DNA of 64,000 nucleotides from the NCBI RefSeq assembly GCF_007993035.1, contig NZ_VOOS01000003.1, positions 275,501-339,500 of the forward strand, given 5' to 3'. Shown piece after piece: positions 26,474 through 35,343 of the stretch. Origin of the DNA: Vicingus serpentipes (GTDB lineage: Bacteria; Bacteroidota; Bacteroidia; Flavobacteriales_E; Vicingaceae). Position numbers and translations under genes: made by a program. The notes below the pieces were generated by a model that had not been told where the DNA came from, did no database searches, and was given only the letters and a program-made list of their open reading frames with translations. Every line of letters starts with the position of its first letter. The first letter of the stretch is position 1.

Positions 26474-27151
26474 TTAATTGTTTGTTAGTATAAGACCATC
26501 TTGTAAACGAATTATGCGCTGAGTATAATTTGCAATATCGTCTTCATGAGTTACCATTAAAATAGTGTTTCCTTGTTGGTGTAACTCAGTAAAAAGATCC
26601 ATAATTTCATAAGAAGTGGTTGAATCTAAATTACCTGTAGGTTCATCAGCTAATAATAAACTTGGGTTATTTATTAGTGCTCTTGCTACTGCAACTCGTT
26701 GTATTTGTCCACCAGACATTTGACTTGGTTTTGATTCTGCTTTAGATTTTAAACCAACTTTGTCTAACATTGCTAAAGCTCGTTCAAATCTTTCATCTTT
26801 ATTTATATTAGCATAAACAAGTGGCAGGGCAACATTTTCCCAAGCTGATTTTTTATTTAAGAGATTAAATGTTTGAAATACAATTCCAATTTCATTATTT
26901 CTAACTAATGCTAAATCATCATCATTCATGCAAGAAACATCTTGCCCATTTAAAAAATAACTTCCTTCTGTAGGTGTGTCTAAGCATGAAATAATATTCA
27001 TTAATGTTGATTTGCCAGAACCAGAACTACCCATTAGTGCCACAAATTCATTTTTTTGAACCTGTAAAGAGACACCTTTTAGAGCATGAAATTCATTGTC
27101 TCCAAATCCGAAAGTTTTTCTAACATTACTGATATTGATGATTTCGCTCAT
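26474..27151 (-). CDS. ABC transporter ATP-binding protein (MacB/LolD type)
   Basis: The 225-residue ATPase powers the exporter encoded just downstream. Walker A is GSSGSGKST (about 42-50), the signature is MSGGQIQRVAVARAL, Walker B is LLLADEPTGNLDS and the switch His lies in VTHEDDIANY. The GNLDS D-loop and the extended N-terminus are those of the MacB/LolD/FtsE class. It is the first gene of the four-gene operon (gap of two bases to the adaptor). Confidence 0.93.
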   Translation of the reverse strand: MSEIINISNVRKTFGFGDNEFHALKGVSLQVQKNEFVALMGSSGSGKSTLMNIISCLDTPTEGSYFLNGQDVSCMNDDDLALVRNNEIGIVFQTFNLLNKKSAWENVALPLVYANINKDERFERALAMLDKVGLKSKAESKPSQMSGGQIQRVAVARALINNPSLLLADEPTGNLDSTTSYEIMDLFTELHQQGNTILMVTHEDDIANYTQRIIRLQDGLILTNN

Positions 27152-27381
27152 TTATTTACAACTCTTTTTCAATTGGATTATTGTAGAAATGTATTTTACA
27201 AGATTAGCCTATTGATGAACAAACTAATGAAAATAAAGTGTGAAAAAGTGTTAATGAAATGTAAATTATTACAATTTACAAAAGTTAATGACTAAAAAAC
27301 ATCAGGTTATAATTATTTAGAATTTTAATAGTTAGTTGGCTGTTAGTTTTTAACTATTAAACTAAATAACAAGTCAAAATA

Positions 27382-27762
27382 TTATTCTTGTTCTTTTTTT
27401 AATTCTTCTCGCATTTCTTTTGCCATTTCTCTAAAAGCAGCAACTTCAATTTTTTTCTGTTCTTTAACAGTTTCAAGTGCTTGGGCTACAATTTTATTTC
27501 GTTCTTCTAAATCTTTAATTTTTCCAGGTTTTTCAATTCGCATTTCTTCAGAAATACCTAGTTCATCAAGAATATCATCCATAAAAGTAATTTTGTCCAA
27601 GCCAAAATATATTTTAATCAATTCTTTATGCTTGTTCATTATTAAAATATCTTGTATTCTAATCTCTTTAATTTCTTTATAGCCAAATCCTAAACGAGAT
27701 TTGCGGGTTAATTTTCTTAAGTTAACACTATAGCTGCTATTAGCGAATTCTAAAATGTCCAT
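27382..27762 (-). CDS. Hypothetical protein with charged C-terminal helix (126 aa)
   Basis: I do not recognise this family. The protein has no signal peptide or membrane segment. The first ~75 residues look like a small mixed alpha/beta domain (YKEIKEIRIQDILIMNKHKELIKIYFG). From about residue 80 to the end it is a long, strongly charged helix (EERNKIVAQALETVKEQKKI then FREMAKEMREELKKEQE) likely to form a coiled coil. It stands alone between the efflux operon and a divergent T9SS gene. A real gene is supported by codon pattern and length, but no function can be given. Confidence 0.6.
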   Translation of the reverse strand: MDILEFANSSYSVNLRKLTRKSRLGFGYKEIKEIRIQDILIMNKHKELIKIYFGLDKITFMDDILDELGISEEMRIEKPGKIKDLEERNKIVAQALETVKEQKKIEVAAFREMAKEMREELKKEQE

Positions 27763-27952
27763 TTATTATGAATAAAGTATTGATTATTAATTTGCGAAGT
27801 TATAGAAATTAAATAGGTAGAAATAGTTATTTTAACAAAAAGGAGGCAAAATCTCTTTTTTATAATAACTGGGTTGCAATTTTATTTTGATTAGGTAGAA
27901 TTTAAAAAATAATTATACTTTTAAATCTTAAATATTTAAAAATTAACTGATT

Positions 27953-29041
27953 ATGAATAAAAATATACTTCTTTTATTATTTACATTATGTTTTAGTCAA
28001 TTTTATTATGCTCAAATTACAATTACTGACTCAGATATGCCAAATGTAAATGATGTAATTACTTATAGTATAACAACCGATCCACAAGGTCAAGATCCTG
28101 TATTAACTGGAGCTAATTATTCGTGGGATTATTCTTTGTTGCAATCTACAACTCAGCGTTCAGATACTTTTGTTTCAGTTATTTCAACACCAATTGCTTA
28201 TCAATTTTATTTTAACAATGGTATATTGTATTCTTCGTGGAAAGCTAGTTATGCTTTGAAAGGAGTTGATATTGGAATTCCTCAGGTACCTATTACAGAT
28301 GTATATAACTTTTATAAAAAATCTAGTGGAGAATATTCTAATGTAGGTTTTGGTTCTAATATAAACGGGATCCCATCATCTACCCGAAATATTCCTGTTG
28401 ATGTTGAGTATGTATTTCCATTGAACTATGGAAATACAAACGTTTCAAATTCTGAATTTGGAATATCAGTTCCTACTTTTGGGTTTTACGGGCAATCGTT
28501 AGAAAGAAATGATAGTGTTGATGGTTGGGGGACTTTAACAACTCCTTATGGAACATTTAATTGCTTAAGAGTAAAATCTGTATTATCTAAAATTGATACT
28601 ACTTATATTGATGTTGTTAGCTTTGGTACAACGATAGCTAGGCCAGAAGAGATTGAATATAAATGGTTAGCTAATGGGATGAGTACCCCTGTATTAAAAA
28701 TTGTTACAAATAATGGAAATATAACATCAATTGAGTATCAGGATAGTTTAAGTACTGTTGGGATTAATGAATTGGAGGAGTTAACTAATATATCGATTTT
28801 TCCTAATCCAACAAGAAATTATGTATCTATAACTTTAAACTCTAAATTATCTACTAAATCTTCAATGCTGGTTAAAGATAACCTTGGTAGGGTTGTAGCT
28901 GAACAAAATTATAACCTTGTTCATGGAAAAAACATTTTACTTATCGATTTTGTAAAGTATAATATTAATCCTGGTATTTACTTCATTGAAATTTTGGTTG
29001 ATGAAAAAATTTACACAAACAAGGTTTTATTTACCGAGTAA
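27953..29041 (+). CDS. Secreted protein with T9SS type A sorting domain
   Basis: The 362-residue protein has a signal peptide (NKNILLLLFTLCFSQFYYAQ) and a C-terminal type IX secretion sorting domain of the Por type (about 285-362). The latter has ISIFPNPTRNYVSITLNSK, then LVKDNLGRVVAEQ, then NPGIYFIEILVDEKIYTNKV. The middle ~260 residues begin ITDSDMPNVNDVITYSITTD, a stretch also met in other Bacteroidota T9SS cargos, but have no catalytic motif I recognise. It would be exported across the outer membrane and attached or released there. The 3' end overlaps the convergent M23 peptidase gene by 11 bases. Confidence 0.85.
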   Translation: MNKNILLLLFTLCFSQFYYAQITITDSDMPNVNDVITYSITTDPQGQDPVLTGANYSWDYSLLQSTTQRSDTFVSVISTPIAYQFYFNNGILYSSWKASYALKGVDIGIPQVPITDVYNFYKKSSGEYSNVGFGSNINGIPSSTRNIPVDVEYVFPLNYGNTNVSNSEFGISVPTFGFYGQSLERNDSVDGWGTLTTPYGTFNCLRVKSVLSKIDTTYIDVVSFGTTIARPEEIEYKWLANGMSTPVLKIVTNNGNITSIEYQDSLSTVGINELEELTNISIFPNPTRNYVSITLNSKLSTKSSMLVKDNLGRVVAEQNYNLVHGKNILLIDFVKYNINPGIYFIEILVDEKIYTNKVLFTE

Positions 29042-30749
29042 AAGGAATCTCAGTGATAGAAGTATTTCCAACATCATCAGTAACAGTAAGTTTAAATGTG
29101 TGATTACCTGCTAATAAATTGTCGAAAACATGAGTTAAATGTGATTTTTTAGATTCGAAATCCATAAGAACCCATTTACCATCAATCTCACCTCGGTAAG
29201 ATTTTATACCGCTTAAATTATCCGCAATAGAGATAATAATACTTGAGTTTTTGCTCATGTTTTTGTTTGCAAAAATATTATAAGGTTTAATTGTTGGAGG
29301 AATTGAATCAATCATAATTGTATAACCTCCAAATACTTTTGATTTAGCAGTTAAATAATTGTTTCGCCATTCACCACCTCTTGAATAGAGTCGACCATTT
29401 CTATCAATATTTACAATTACTGCTTTGCTTCTTAATTCTTCAGAAATTCGTCCTGGTTTTATAGATACTGTTATGTAATCATGTAAAGGGGTATAATCAT
29501 TGTGTAGATTATAAACGGGAGTAATGGCACCTCTTAATGTATCTTTAATTTGATATTCAAATTCAAGATTTTTATAAAGAGCATTTTTTGGTATTTCCAT
29601 AATGATGTTTTGCTTGTCAAAAATATTTTCGTCTTCATAAGAAAACACAGTGTCAATTTTTGATTTTAGTTTTGGGGAAATAGATGTTGGTTTTAATCCA
29701 TTAATTGTGAATTGAAGTGATGAACGATTTCCGTAACTATCAATAATTAAATAATCAAGTAAATTGTTTGTAGCATTCGAAACAGTTAGTATGCCTTTAT
29801 TTTTATGAGTAGTGTAAATACTTAAAGGATTATTATCTTCTATAAAACTTTTTTGAAACCTTGTCTTACTCCTTAAGTAGGTTTCGTAATCTATCAAGGA
29901 ATTAAGAGCTCTAGATTCATCAAAGCTAAATTTTTTCATTTCTGATTTATAAATGATTTCATTGTTATTGGAAAGTTGAATTGAATAAATACCATTTTGA
30001 TTGCTAACATCATTTAGTTTGTCAATGGTTTCAATACCTATACCTATTTGGCCGTATACGTTTATTGGTGAATTATATTTTAGTTGGTAATTGCCATTCG
30101 AACCAACAACATCAAATTTTTGCATCAAATTTTTGTTGTTCACATAACTGGTGTCATTTATTGGATAAACTGCAATTCTTTTTAAGGTTGGTTTAATATC
30201 ATCTTTAATGTCAAAGCCACATAATAAAGGATTAATAGGATGTTCAGTTTTAGTTTCTCTTATTTCAAAATGTAAATGAGGGCCACCAGAGCCACCAGAA
30301 TTTCCCGAAAGAGCAATAATGTCACCTTTTTTCACTTTCATTAAAGTGTCTGGTGGGTACCAATCTATTTCCCAAGATTCAATACTATATTGGTATTTTT
30401 TTATTTGCTCTGCAATATTTCCTTTATAAGTTTGTAAGTGAGCATAAACAGTAGTATACCCATTAGGATGATCGATATAAATTGTATTTCCATAGCCCCA
30501 AGGTGAAATTTTTACTCTTGATACATACCCATCAGCGGCTGCATAAATATTAAAACCCTCTCTGCCTTGAGTTTTCATGTCTAATCCAGAATGAAAATGA
30601 TTAGATCTTAACTCTCCAAAATTACCAGCTAAGTATAAAGGAATACCTAAAGGAGAACGAAAATAATTTATAGGTAAGCTATCTGTATTTTGACTTTTAA
30701 CTGAAATTAAAAAAGAAAAAAATAAGCTAAGAATTAATAAGTATTTCAT
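29031..30749 (-). CDS. M23 family metallopeptidase (LytM-type)
   Basis: The 572-residue protein has a signal peptide (MKYLLILSLFFSFLISVKSQ) and an N-terminal M23 zinc-peptidase domain: LRSNHFHSGLDMKTQG (first zinc His and Asp), TVYAHLQTYKGNI, and GPHLHFEIRETKTEHP (HxH). All metal ligands are present, so it is likely an active peptidoglycan endopeptidase in the periplasm. The remaining ~390 residues are beta-rich with a Ser/Gly-poor pattern ending in SITEIPFTR and have no named domain I can assign. An ATG at 30791 is in frame, but it falls inside the putative -7 element TAGCTTTG (30796-30789), so the start at 30749 is used. Confidence 0.9.
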   Translation of the reverse strand: MKYLLILSLFFSFLISVKSQNTDSLPINYFRSPLGIPLYLAGNFGELRSNHFHSGLDMKTQGREGFNIYAAADGYVSRVKISPWGYGNTIYIDHPNGYTTVYAHLQTYKGNIAEQIKKYQYSIESWEIDWYPPDTLMKVKKGDIIALSGNSGGSGGPHLHFEIRETKTEHPINPLLCGFDIKDDIKPTLKRIAVYPINDTSYVNNKNLMQKFDVVGSNGNYQLKYNSPINVYGQIGIGIETIDKLNDVSNQNGIYSIQLSNNNEIIYKSEMKKFSFDESRALNSLIDYETYLRSKTRFQKSFIEDNNPLSIYTTHKNKGILTVSNATNNLLDYLIIDSYGNRSSLQFTINGLKPTSISPKLKSKIDTVFSYEDENIFDKQNIIMEIPKNALYKNLEFEYQIKDTLRGAITPVYNLHNDYTPLHDYITVSIKPGRISEELRSKAVIVNIDRNGRLYSRGGEWRNNYLTAKSKVFGGYTIMIDSIPPTIKPYNIFANKNMSKNSSIIISIADNLSGIKSYRGEIDGKWVLMDFESKKSHLTHVFDNLLAGNHTFKLTVTDDVGNTSITEIPFTR

Positions 30750-30788
30750 AAAATAAATGACGGATAAGTGATGTAAACAACACAATAA

Positions 30789-30796
30789 CAAAGCTA
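30789..30796 (-). promoter_or_regulatory. Putative -7 element of the M23 peptidase gene, deciding its start
   Basis: Minus-strand TAGCTTTG matches TAnnTTTG. Transcription would start near 30783, after the upstream in-frame ATG at 30791, so only the ATG at 30749 can be used. Confidence 0.45.
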
Positions 30797-30863
30797 TCGA
30801 AGTAAGAACTTAAAAAAGCTAAATTTTAAATTTAATATTCACAAAATATGGTTTAAAAAATAT

Positions 30864-30871
30864 TATCTTTG
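30864..30871 (+). promoter_or_regulatory. Probable -7 promoter element of the zapB-like/zapA pair
   Basis: TATCTTTG matches TAnnTTTG, 38 bases upstream of the ATG at 30909. No clear -33 TTTG. Confidence 0.45.
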
Positions 30872-30908
30872 TATGAGTTGAATTTTTTATTGGTTTAACA
30901 ATTTTTTA

Positions 30909-31193
30909 ATGAAAGATTTATCTTCTCAAATAACAGGTCTCAAAAAAAAGGCCAAACAGTTGGTAGAAAATTACCAATCGGTAAAAAAAGAGAATAATAA
31001 ACTTAAAGAAGAAGTTGATAGGTTAGTAAAAAACTTAGACGAAAAAAATCAACAAGTAATGGAATTGACTAACAAGGTTAATGTGTTAAAAATTTCAGGA
31101 AGTGTTGGTAATGAAAGTACCAAAGATGTGAAGTTGAAAATAAACGAATTGGTACGGGAAATTGATAGTTGTATTGCTCAAATAAACAAATAA
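30909..31193 (+). CDS. Small coiled-coil protein, ZapB-like
   Basis: The 94-residue protein is almost entirely a predicted coiled coil: KKKAKQLVENYQSVKKENNK, then LKEEVDRLVKNLDEKNQQ and VMELTNKVNVLK with heptad-spaced Leu/Val. It has no signal or membrane segment. It lies 11 bases upstream of zapA and is surely co-transcribed with it. A short coiled coil next to ZapA suggests a Z-ring partner comparable to ZapB, but sequence identity to ZapB cannot be claimed. This placement before zapA is what I would expect in many Bacteroidota. Confidence 0.75.
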   Translation: MKDLSSQITGLKKKAKQLVENYQSVKKENNKLKEEVDRLVKNLDEKNQQVMELTNKVNVLKISGSVGNESTKDVKLKINELVREIDSCIAQINK

Positions 31194-31204
31194 TTAAATC
31201 CCAA

Positions 31205-31489
31205 ATGGGGGAATTATCGATAAAAATAAAAATTGCAAACCGAGTTTATCCATTAACGATAGACGCTAAAGAAGAAGAAGGTATTAGAAAAGCTGCGGAA
31301 CAAATTAATCATTCAATAAGCGAATTTGAAAGATTATATGCAGTTAAGGATAAGCAAGATCTTTTAGCAATGGTTGCTCTTAAAATTGCATCGCGTAATT
31401 CAGAACTAGAAGATAAAGGCATTTTAGCGAATGCAAATATTGAGGAAGATTTAATGGAGATTGAACAATTGTTTGATCTAAATTTGTAG
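31205..31489 (+). CDS. zapA: Cell division protein ZapA
   Basis: ZapA bundles FtsZ filaments at mid-cell. The 94-residue product begins MGELSIKIKIANRVYPLTID and continues EEEGIRKAAEQINHSISEFE, then the helix YAVKDKQDLLAMVALKIASR (about 51-70), which is the ZapA layout of a small N-terminal beta domain and a C-terminal coiled helix. The frame is open 12 codons further upstream (from 31169), overlapping the preceding gene, but the ATG at 31205 gives the normal N-terminus. The 6S-like RNA and rny follow on the same strand; the zapA - 6S neighbourhood is known from other bacteria too. Confidence 0.9.
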   Translation: MGELSIKIKIANRVYPLTIDAKEEEGIRKAAEQINHSISEFERLYAVKDKQDLLAMVALKIASRNSELEDKGILANANIEEDLMEIEQLFDLNL

Positions 31490-31821
31490 CGTTCTTTAAA
31501 ATAAATAGCAACATAACTGGTAATAATATTTTTTTAGAGTTTTCTAAAAAATAAAAACTCCCGTACAAATTTTTGTTTGATAAACTAACGTTTTACTTAA
31601 TTGGAGCATAGCTCATTAGTAATCGAAAACAGGCCCCTCGTAACTCCGTAAGGATATTCACAGATGTGAACATGGGAAGTTTGAAAATACTAGGCGGTTC
31701 CAATCATTTTTTATCTTGGGTTTATCCAAGCCACTTTGTGCGGGTTTTTTTATACCTAAAAAAATAGTAAAGCTGTTTTTCTCAATTTCATTTGTTATTA
31801 ATTTAAATAATTAAATAAAAA
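31490..31821. other. Intergenic region between zapA and rny
   Basis: The 332-base gap carries the probable 6S-like RNA (31600-31704) and, after it, a hairpin CTTGG-GTTTAT-CCAAG followed by a T run at 31744-31751 that may help end that transcript. The first ~100 bases and last ~60 are AT-rich with nothing else I can support. Confidence 0.6.
31600..31704 (+). ncRNA. ssrS: Probable 6S-like RNA (6S-Flavo type)
   Basis: A compact region, less AT-rich than its surroundings, is closed by ATTGGAGC (31600-31607) pairing with GTTCCAAT (31697-31704; seven pairs plus one G-U). Inside are further self-complementary stretches, including TTCAC-AGAT-GTGAA near 31657-31670. No open frame crosses it. 6S RNA mimics an open promoter and binds housekeeping RNA polymerase. 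Its size (about 105 bases), the long imperfect hairpin plan and the zapA/rny setting fit the 6S-Flavo family as I remember it. Exact ends are uncertain by several bases, and the family call needs a covariance-model match. Confidence 0.55.
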
Positions 31822-33363
31822 ATGGATTTACTAAGTATTATAATTGGACTTATTATTGGAGCAGGAGCTGCTGCTGTGATAGTTTCAATTATATTTAAAA
31901 AAGGAGGAGACAAGAAAAGTCAAGCCCTTATTGAAGATGCTAAAGCAGAAGCAGAAGTTCTTCGAAAAGAAAAAATTCTTCAAGCAAAAGAGAAATTTTT
32001 GCAATTAAAAGAAGAGCATGAAAAGGTTATTAATGAAAGAGAAAGAAAAATTGCAGATCTAGAAAATAGAGCAAAGCAAAAAAATGAATCTGCATCTAAG
32101 CAATTAGAAGAAGTTAAGCGTAAAGAAATTGATATTGACAAAATCAGAGAAAACCTTACACATCAATTAGATATAGTTGGTAAAAAGGAAACTGAATTAG
32201 AAAAAGCTCACCGTAAACAAGTAGAACAATTAGAAGTAATTTCTGGTTTAACAGCCGAAGACGCAAAATCACAATTAGTTGAGGCTTTAAAAGCTGAAGC
32301 TAAAACCGATGCATTAGCTCATATTAAAGATATTGTTGATGAGGCAAAAATTAATGCAAACAAAGAAGCTCGTAAAATAGTTGTTCAAACTATACAACGT
32401 GTTGCAACAGAGCAAGCAGTTGAAAATTCAGTTTCGGTATTTAATATTGAAAGTGATGAAATTAAAGGTAGAATTATTGGTAGAGAAGGTCGTAACATTA
32501 GGGCTTTAGAAGCTGCTACTGGAGTTGAAATTATTGTTGATGATACTCCTGAAGCTATTATTTTATCATGTTTTGATCCTGTGCGTAGAGAGATAGCTAG
32601 ATTGTCACTTCACCAATTAGTTACTGATGGAAGAATACATCCTGCTAGAATTGAAGAGGTAGTTAAGAAAACCAAAAAACAATTAGAAGAAGAAATTATA
32701 GAGGTTGGTAAAAGAACGACTATAGACTTAGGAATTCATGGATTACATCCAGAATTAATAAGAATGGTTGGTAGAATGAAATATCGTTCTTCATACGGTC
32801 AAAACTTATTACAACACTCTAGAGAAGTAGCAAACCTTTGTGCTACAATGGCTTCGGAATTAGGTTTAAATGCTAAGTTGGCTAAAAGAGCGGGGCTTTT
32901 ACATGATATTGGAAAAGTGCCAGATGATGAACCAGAATTGCCACACGCAATTTTAGGTATGAAAATAGCTGAAAAATATAAAGAGAAACCAGATATCTGT
33001 AATGCAATTGGTGCTCACCACGATGAGATTGAAATGACAACAATTATTTCTCCTATTGTACAGGTTTGTGATGCTATTTCAGGAGCTAGACCAGGAGCAC
33101 GTCGTGAAATTATGGAATCTTATATTCAAAGAATTAAAGATTTAGAAAACATAGGAATGACTTACCCAGGTGTTGAACAAGCTTATGCTATTCAGGCAGG
33201 TAGAGAATTAAGAGTTATTGTAGAAAGTGGAAAAGTAACTGATGCTGAAGCTGATACAATGTCGTTTGAATTAGCTCAAAAAATTCAAACTGAAATGACT
33301 TATCCTGGACAAGTAAAAGTAACTGTGATTAGAGAGAAAAGAGCAGTGAATTACGCGAAATAA
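31822..33363 (+). CDS. rny: Ribonuclease Y
   Basis: RNase Y is a membrane-anchored endoribonuclease that starts mRNA decay. The 513-residue product has an N-terminal helix (about 3-27, [22 protein letters not shown]) and a long Glu/Lys-rich coiled coil (about 30-145). Next is a KH domain with [19 protein letters not shown] (about 216-234), and then an HD domain with [17 protein letters not shown] and [14 protein letters not shown] carrying the metal-binding His-Asp. Length is normal. Its intrinsic terminator (33388-33423) lies inside the 3' end of the convergent acetyltransferase gene. Confidence 0.97.
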   Translation: MDLLSIIIGLIIGAGAAAVIVSIIFKKGGDKKSQALIEDAKAEAEVLRKEKILQAKEKFLQLKEEHEKVINERERKIADLENRAKQKNESASKQLEEVKRKEIDIDKIRENLTHQLDIVGKKETELEKAHRKQVEQLEVISGLTAEDAKSQLVEALKAEAKTDALAHIKDIVDEAKINANKEARKIVVQTIQRVATEQAVENSVSVFNIESDEIKGRIIGREGRNIRALEAATGVEIIVDDTPEAIILSCFDPVRREIARLSLHQLVTDGRIHPARIEEVVKKTKKQLEEEIIEVGKRTTIDLGIHGLHPELIRMVGRMKYRSSYGQNLLQHSREVANLCATMASELGLNAKLAKRAGLLHDIGKVPDDEPELPHAILGMKIAEKYKEKPDICNAIGAHHDEIEMTTIISPIVQVCDAISGARPGARREIMESYIQRIKDLENIGMTYPGVEQAYAIQAGRELRVIVESGKVTDAEADTMSFELAQKIQTEMTYPGQVKVTVIREKRAVNYAK

Positions 33364-33366
33364 GAC

Positions 33367-34464
33367 TTAAGTAAAAATCATATCTCCATCCCCAGCTTCG
33401 AAAGATAGTTGGGGATTTTTTTTGAAATAATGTTCGAAGTTTTTACTGTAATAGAATCCTCTTTTTAATGTTTTTTTATAAATAAAGGGATTTGGATTAT
33501 TATTAATAAGGTTAATCAATTCTTGATTATAAACACTGAACGAGTTGGTTTTATCCTTTTTAATAATGTAATAAATATAATTTAACACATTCTCTGCTTG
33601 ACTTTTATTAAAATAAGCATGGAAAACAGATAAGTGCTTATCTATTATTTGGAGTGTAACAAAGCCTTCGATTACTTGGTTCTTGTTATAAAATTTTATA
33701 TTTATAAGCCTAAAATCTTTAGCTATACTTGAAAAATGATAGTTAGCACTAACGTGGTCAATAGTATTAGAAGAAAGCACCCATGGGTAATTTATTATCC
33801 AATTGAATTCTGATTTTGTTCTTTTAAATAAATTTGATGCTTGATGTTTTTGAATAAATTGAAATATTTCATCATCAATTTCAGTTATTACTTCAGTATT
33901 GTTTGGAGAATTTCTTTTTGAACTGAAGCTATCTACAAAAAAATTAAAAGCACCATCAGTGAGCTTGAATAAAAAAGAGAATGGTTTAAGGTTCGGTTTT
34001 TTTGAAGTAATAACTTCATTACTATCAAAGCGAGAATAAGCTCTTAAACCTGAAATAAATACCTCATTAAAAACATTAGTACTTGTGTACAAGTTTTTTG
34101 ACGCTGTAACTGGACCTTGAAAAATAATACTGTTACCCCAATCTTTTAGTGATAATTCAACTAGTTTTTTGGCAATACCACTACCTCTTTTTTGAGGGTG
34201 CACCCAAACACAACTGTACCAGCCAACCTTTTCAGATTGATTGTCAATGTTTATACTATCAACCATTATAAGCCGATAGCCAACTATTTTATTTCGTTCA
34301 AAAGCGATATAGAGTATTTTGTCTGTTTCACTACTTCTTGGATTATTTATGTGAGATAAAGCTCTATGACGAGTAATGGGATAATTTTCGAGGTGTTTAA
34401 ACTCTTCAGAATTAATAAATTCTAAAAGTTGAGGTGGAGTGTATGTTTTAATTTGAAAATTCAT
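33367..34464 (-). CDS. GNAT family N-acetyltransferase
   Basis: The 365-residue protein has a GNAT core in its first ~160 residues, with ILYIAFERNKIVGYRLIMVD (strands 2-3) and the acetyl-CoA motif CVWVHPQKRGSGIAKKLVEL (about 88-107; Q-x-x-G-x-A pattern). The C-terminal ~200 residues are unlike common GNATs and may be a second, degenerate acyltransferase half. Substrate unknown. It lies 17 bases downstream of a LolD-like ATPase gene and is probably co-transcribed. The last ~18 codons contain, on the opposite strand, the rny terminator. Confidence 0.8.
   Translation of the reverse strand: MNFQIKTYTPPQLLEFINSEEFKHLENYPITRHRALSHINNPRSSETDKILYIAFERNKIVGYRLIMVDSINIDNQSEKVGWYSCVWVHPQKRGSGIAKKLVELSLKDWGNSIIFQGPVTASKNLYTSTNVFNEVFISGLRAYSRFDSNEVITSKKPNLKPFSFLFKLTDGAFNFFVDSFSSKRNSPNNTEVITEIDDEIFQFIQKHQASNLFKRTKSEFNWIINYPWVLSSNTIDHVSANYHFSSIAKDFRLINIKFYNKNQVIEGFVTLQIIDKHLSVFHAYFNKSQAENVLNYIYYIIKKDKTNSFSVYNQELINLINNNPNPFIYKKTLKRGFYYSKNFEHYFKKNPQLSFEAGDGDMIFT
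33388..33423 (+). terminator. rny terminator embedded in the coding sequence of the convergent gene
   Basis: ATCCCCAGCT (33388-33397) pairs with AGTTGGGGAT (33407-33416; one G-U), then a run of eight T. It lies 25 bases after the rny stop and inside the last codons of the minus-strand acetyltransferase. Confidence 0.8.
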
Positions 34465-34481
34465 TGTTTGGTAAACTAAAA

Positions 34482-35135
34482 TTACTCAACAATATTGCCG
34501 TCTTTCATAACTAGTTTTTGGTCAGCCATGTTTGCCAAATCTTCGTTGTGTGTTACAATAATAAAAGTTTGGTTAAACTCTTTTCTAAGTTTAAAAAATA
34601 GTTCGTGCAAATCTTTTGCAGAAGCAGAATCTAAATTTCCAGAAGGTTCGTCAGCTAAAATAACAGATGGGTTATTAATTAACGCTCTACAAACTGCGAC
34701 ACGTTGTTGCTCTCCTCCAGATAATTCTGATGGTTTATGATTTGCTCTTTCTGATAATCCAAGAATAGCTAGGAGTTCAAATGCTTTCTTTTCAGCTTCA
34801 GGTTTTGGTGTTTTATGAATGTAAGCTGGAATACAAATGTTTTCTAAAGCAGTAAATTCTGGTAATAAATGATGGAATTGAAAGACAAAACCAATATTTT
34901 TATTTCTAAACAAAGAAAGTTGTTTATCATTTAATTTATTTGCAACGACCTCGTTAATCTTAACAGAACCTTCATCTGGTAAATCTAATGTGCCAATAAT
35001 TTGAAGTAAAGTAGATTTTCCTGCACCAGATGCACCAACAATTGAAACAATTTTTCCTTGCTCAATAGTTAAGTTTACTCCTTTTAAAACTTTTAAATCA
35101 CCATATGATTTATGTATGTTCTCAATGATAATCAT
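34482..35135 (-). CDS. ABC transporter ATP-binding protein (LolD-like)
   Basis: The 217-residue ATPase shows Walker [10 protein letters not shown] (about 33-41), Q-loop [17 protein letters not shown], signature [15 protein letters not shown], Walker [14 protein letters not shown] and switch [10 protein letters not shown]. The [15 protein letters not shown] stretch is very characteristic of LolD, the ATPase of the lipoprotein-releasing complex LolCDE. No LolC/E permease is adjacent, but in Bacteroidota the permease gene is often elsewhere. The downstream partner here is an acetyltransferase. Function as LolD is likely but not proven. Confidence 0.9.
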   Translation of the reverse strand: MIIIENIHKSYGDLKVLKGVNLTIEQGKIVSIVGASGAGKSTLLQIIGTLDLPDEGSVKINEVVANKLNDKQLSLFRNKNIGFVFQFHHLLPEFTALENICIPAYIHKTPKPEAEKKAFELLAILGLSERANHKPSELSGGEQQRVAVCRALINNPSVILADEPSGNLDSASAKDLHELFFKLRKEFNQTFIIVTHNEDLANMADQKLVMKDGNIVE

Positions 35136-35283
35136 AGTTCAATGTTAAGAATACTAAGTTAGAATTAAAAATAGCTATCTAGTAATTTAGTTTGTAATTA
35201 ATTTTCTTGTTTTTTAAAAGTAGTGCAAGAAAATGAATATAAAATTTATTTCAAAAATATAGTAAAAGTTTATTGAAAACAGC

Positions 35284-35314
35284 TTTGAAAAACCTATCAA
35301 AAAAACTACTTTTG
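35284..35314 (+). promoter_or_regulatory. Promoter of sucC
   Basis: TTTG (35284-35287), 19 bases, then TACTTTTG (35307-35314): a near-ideal Bacteroidota -33/-7 pair. The predicted start near 35320 gives a leader of about 24 bases before the ATG at 35344. Confidence 0.7.
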
Positions 35315-35343
35315 GTTACTTAATTCACAAAATAACTATTGTA

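Noticed and set aside
31380-31568. Minus-strand 62-codon frame at the end of zapA
   Set aside because: Antisense to zapA and the following gap, low-complexity Leu-rich translation, no support.
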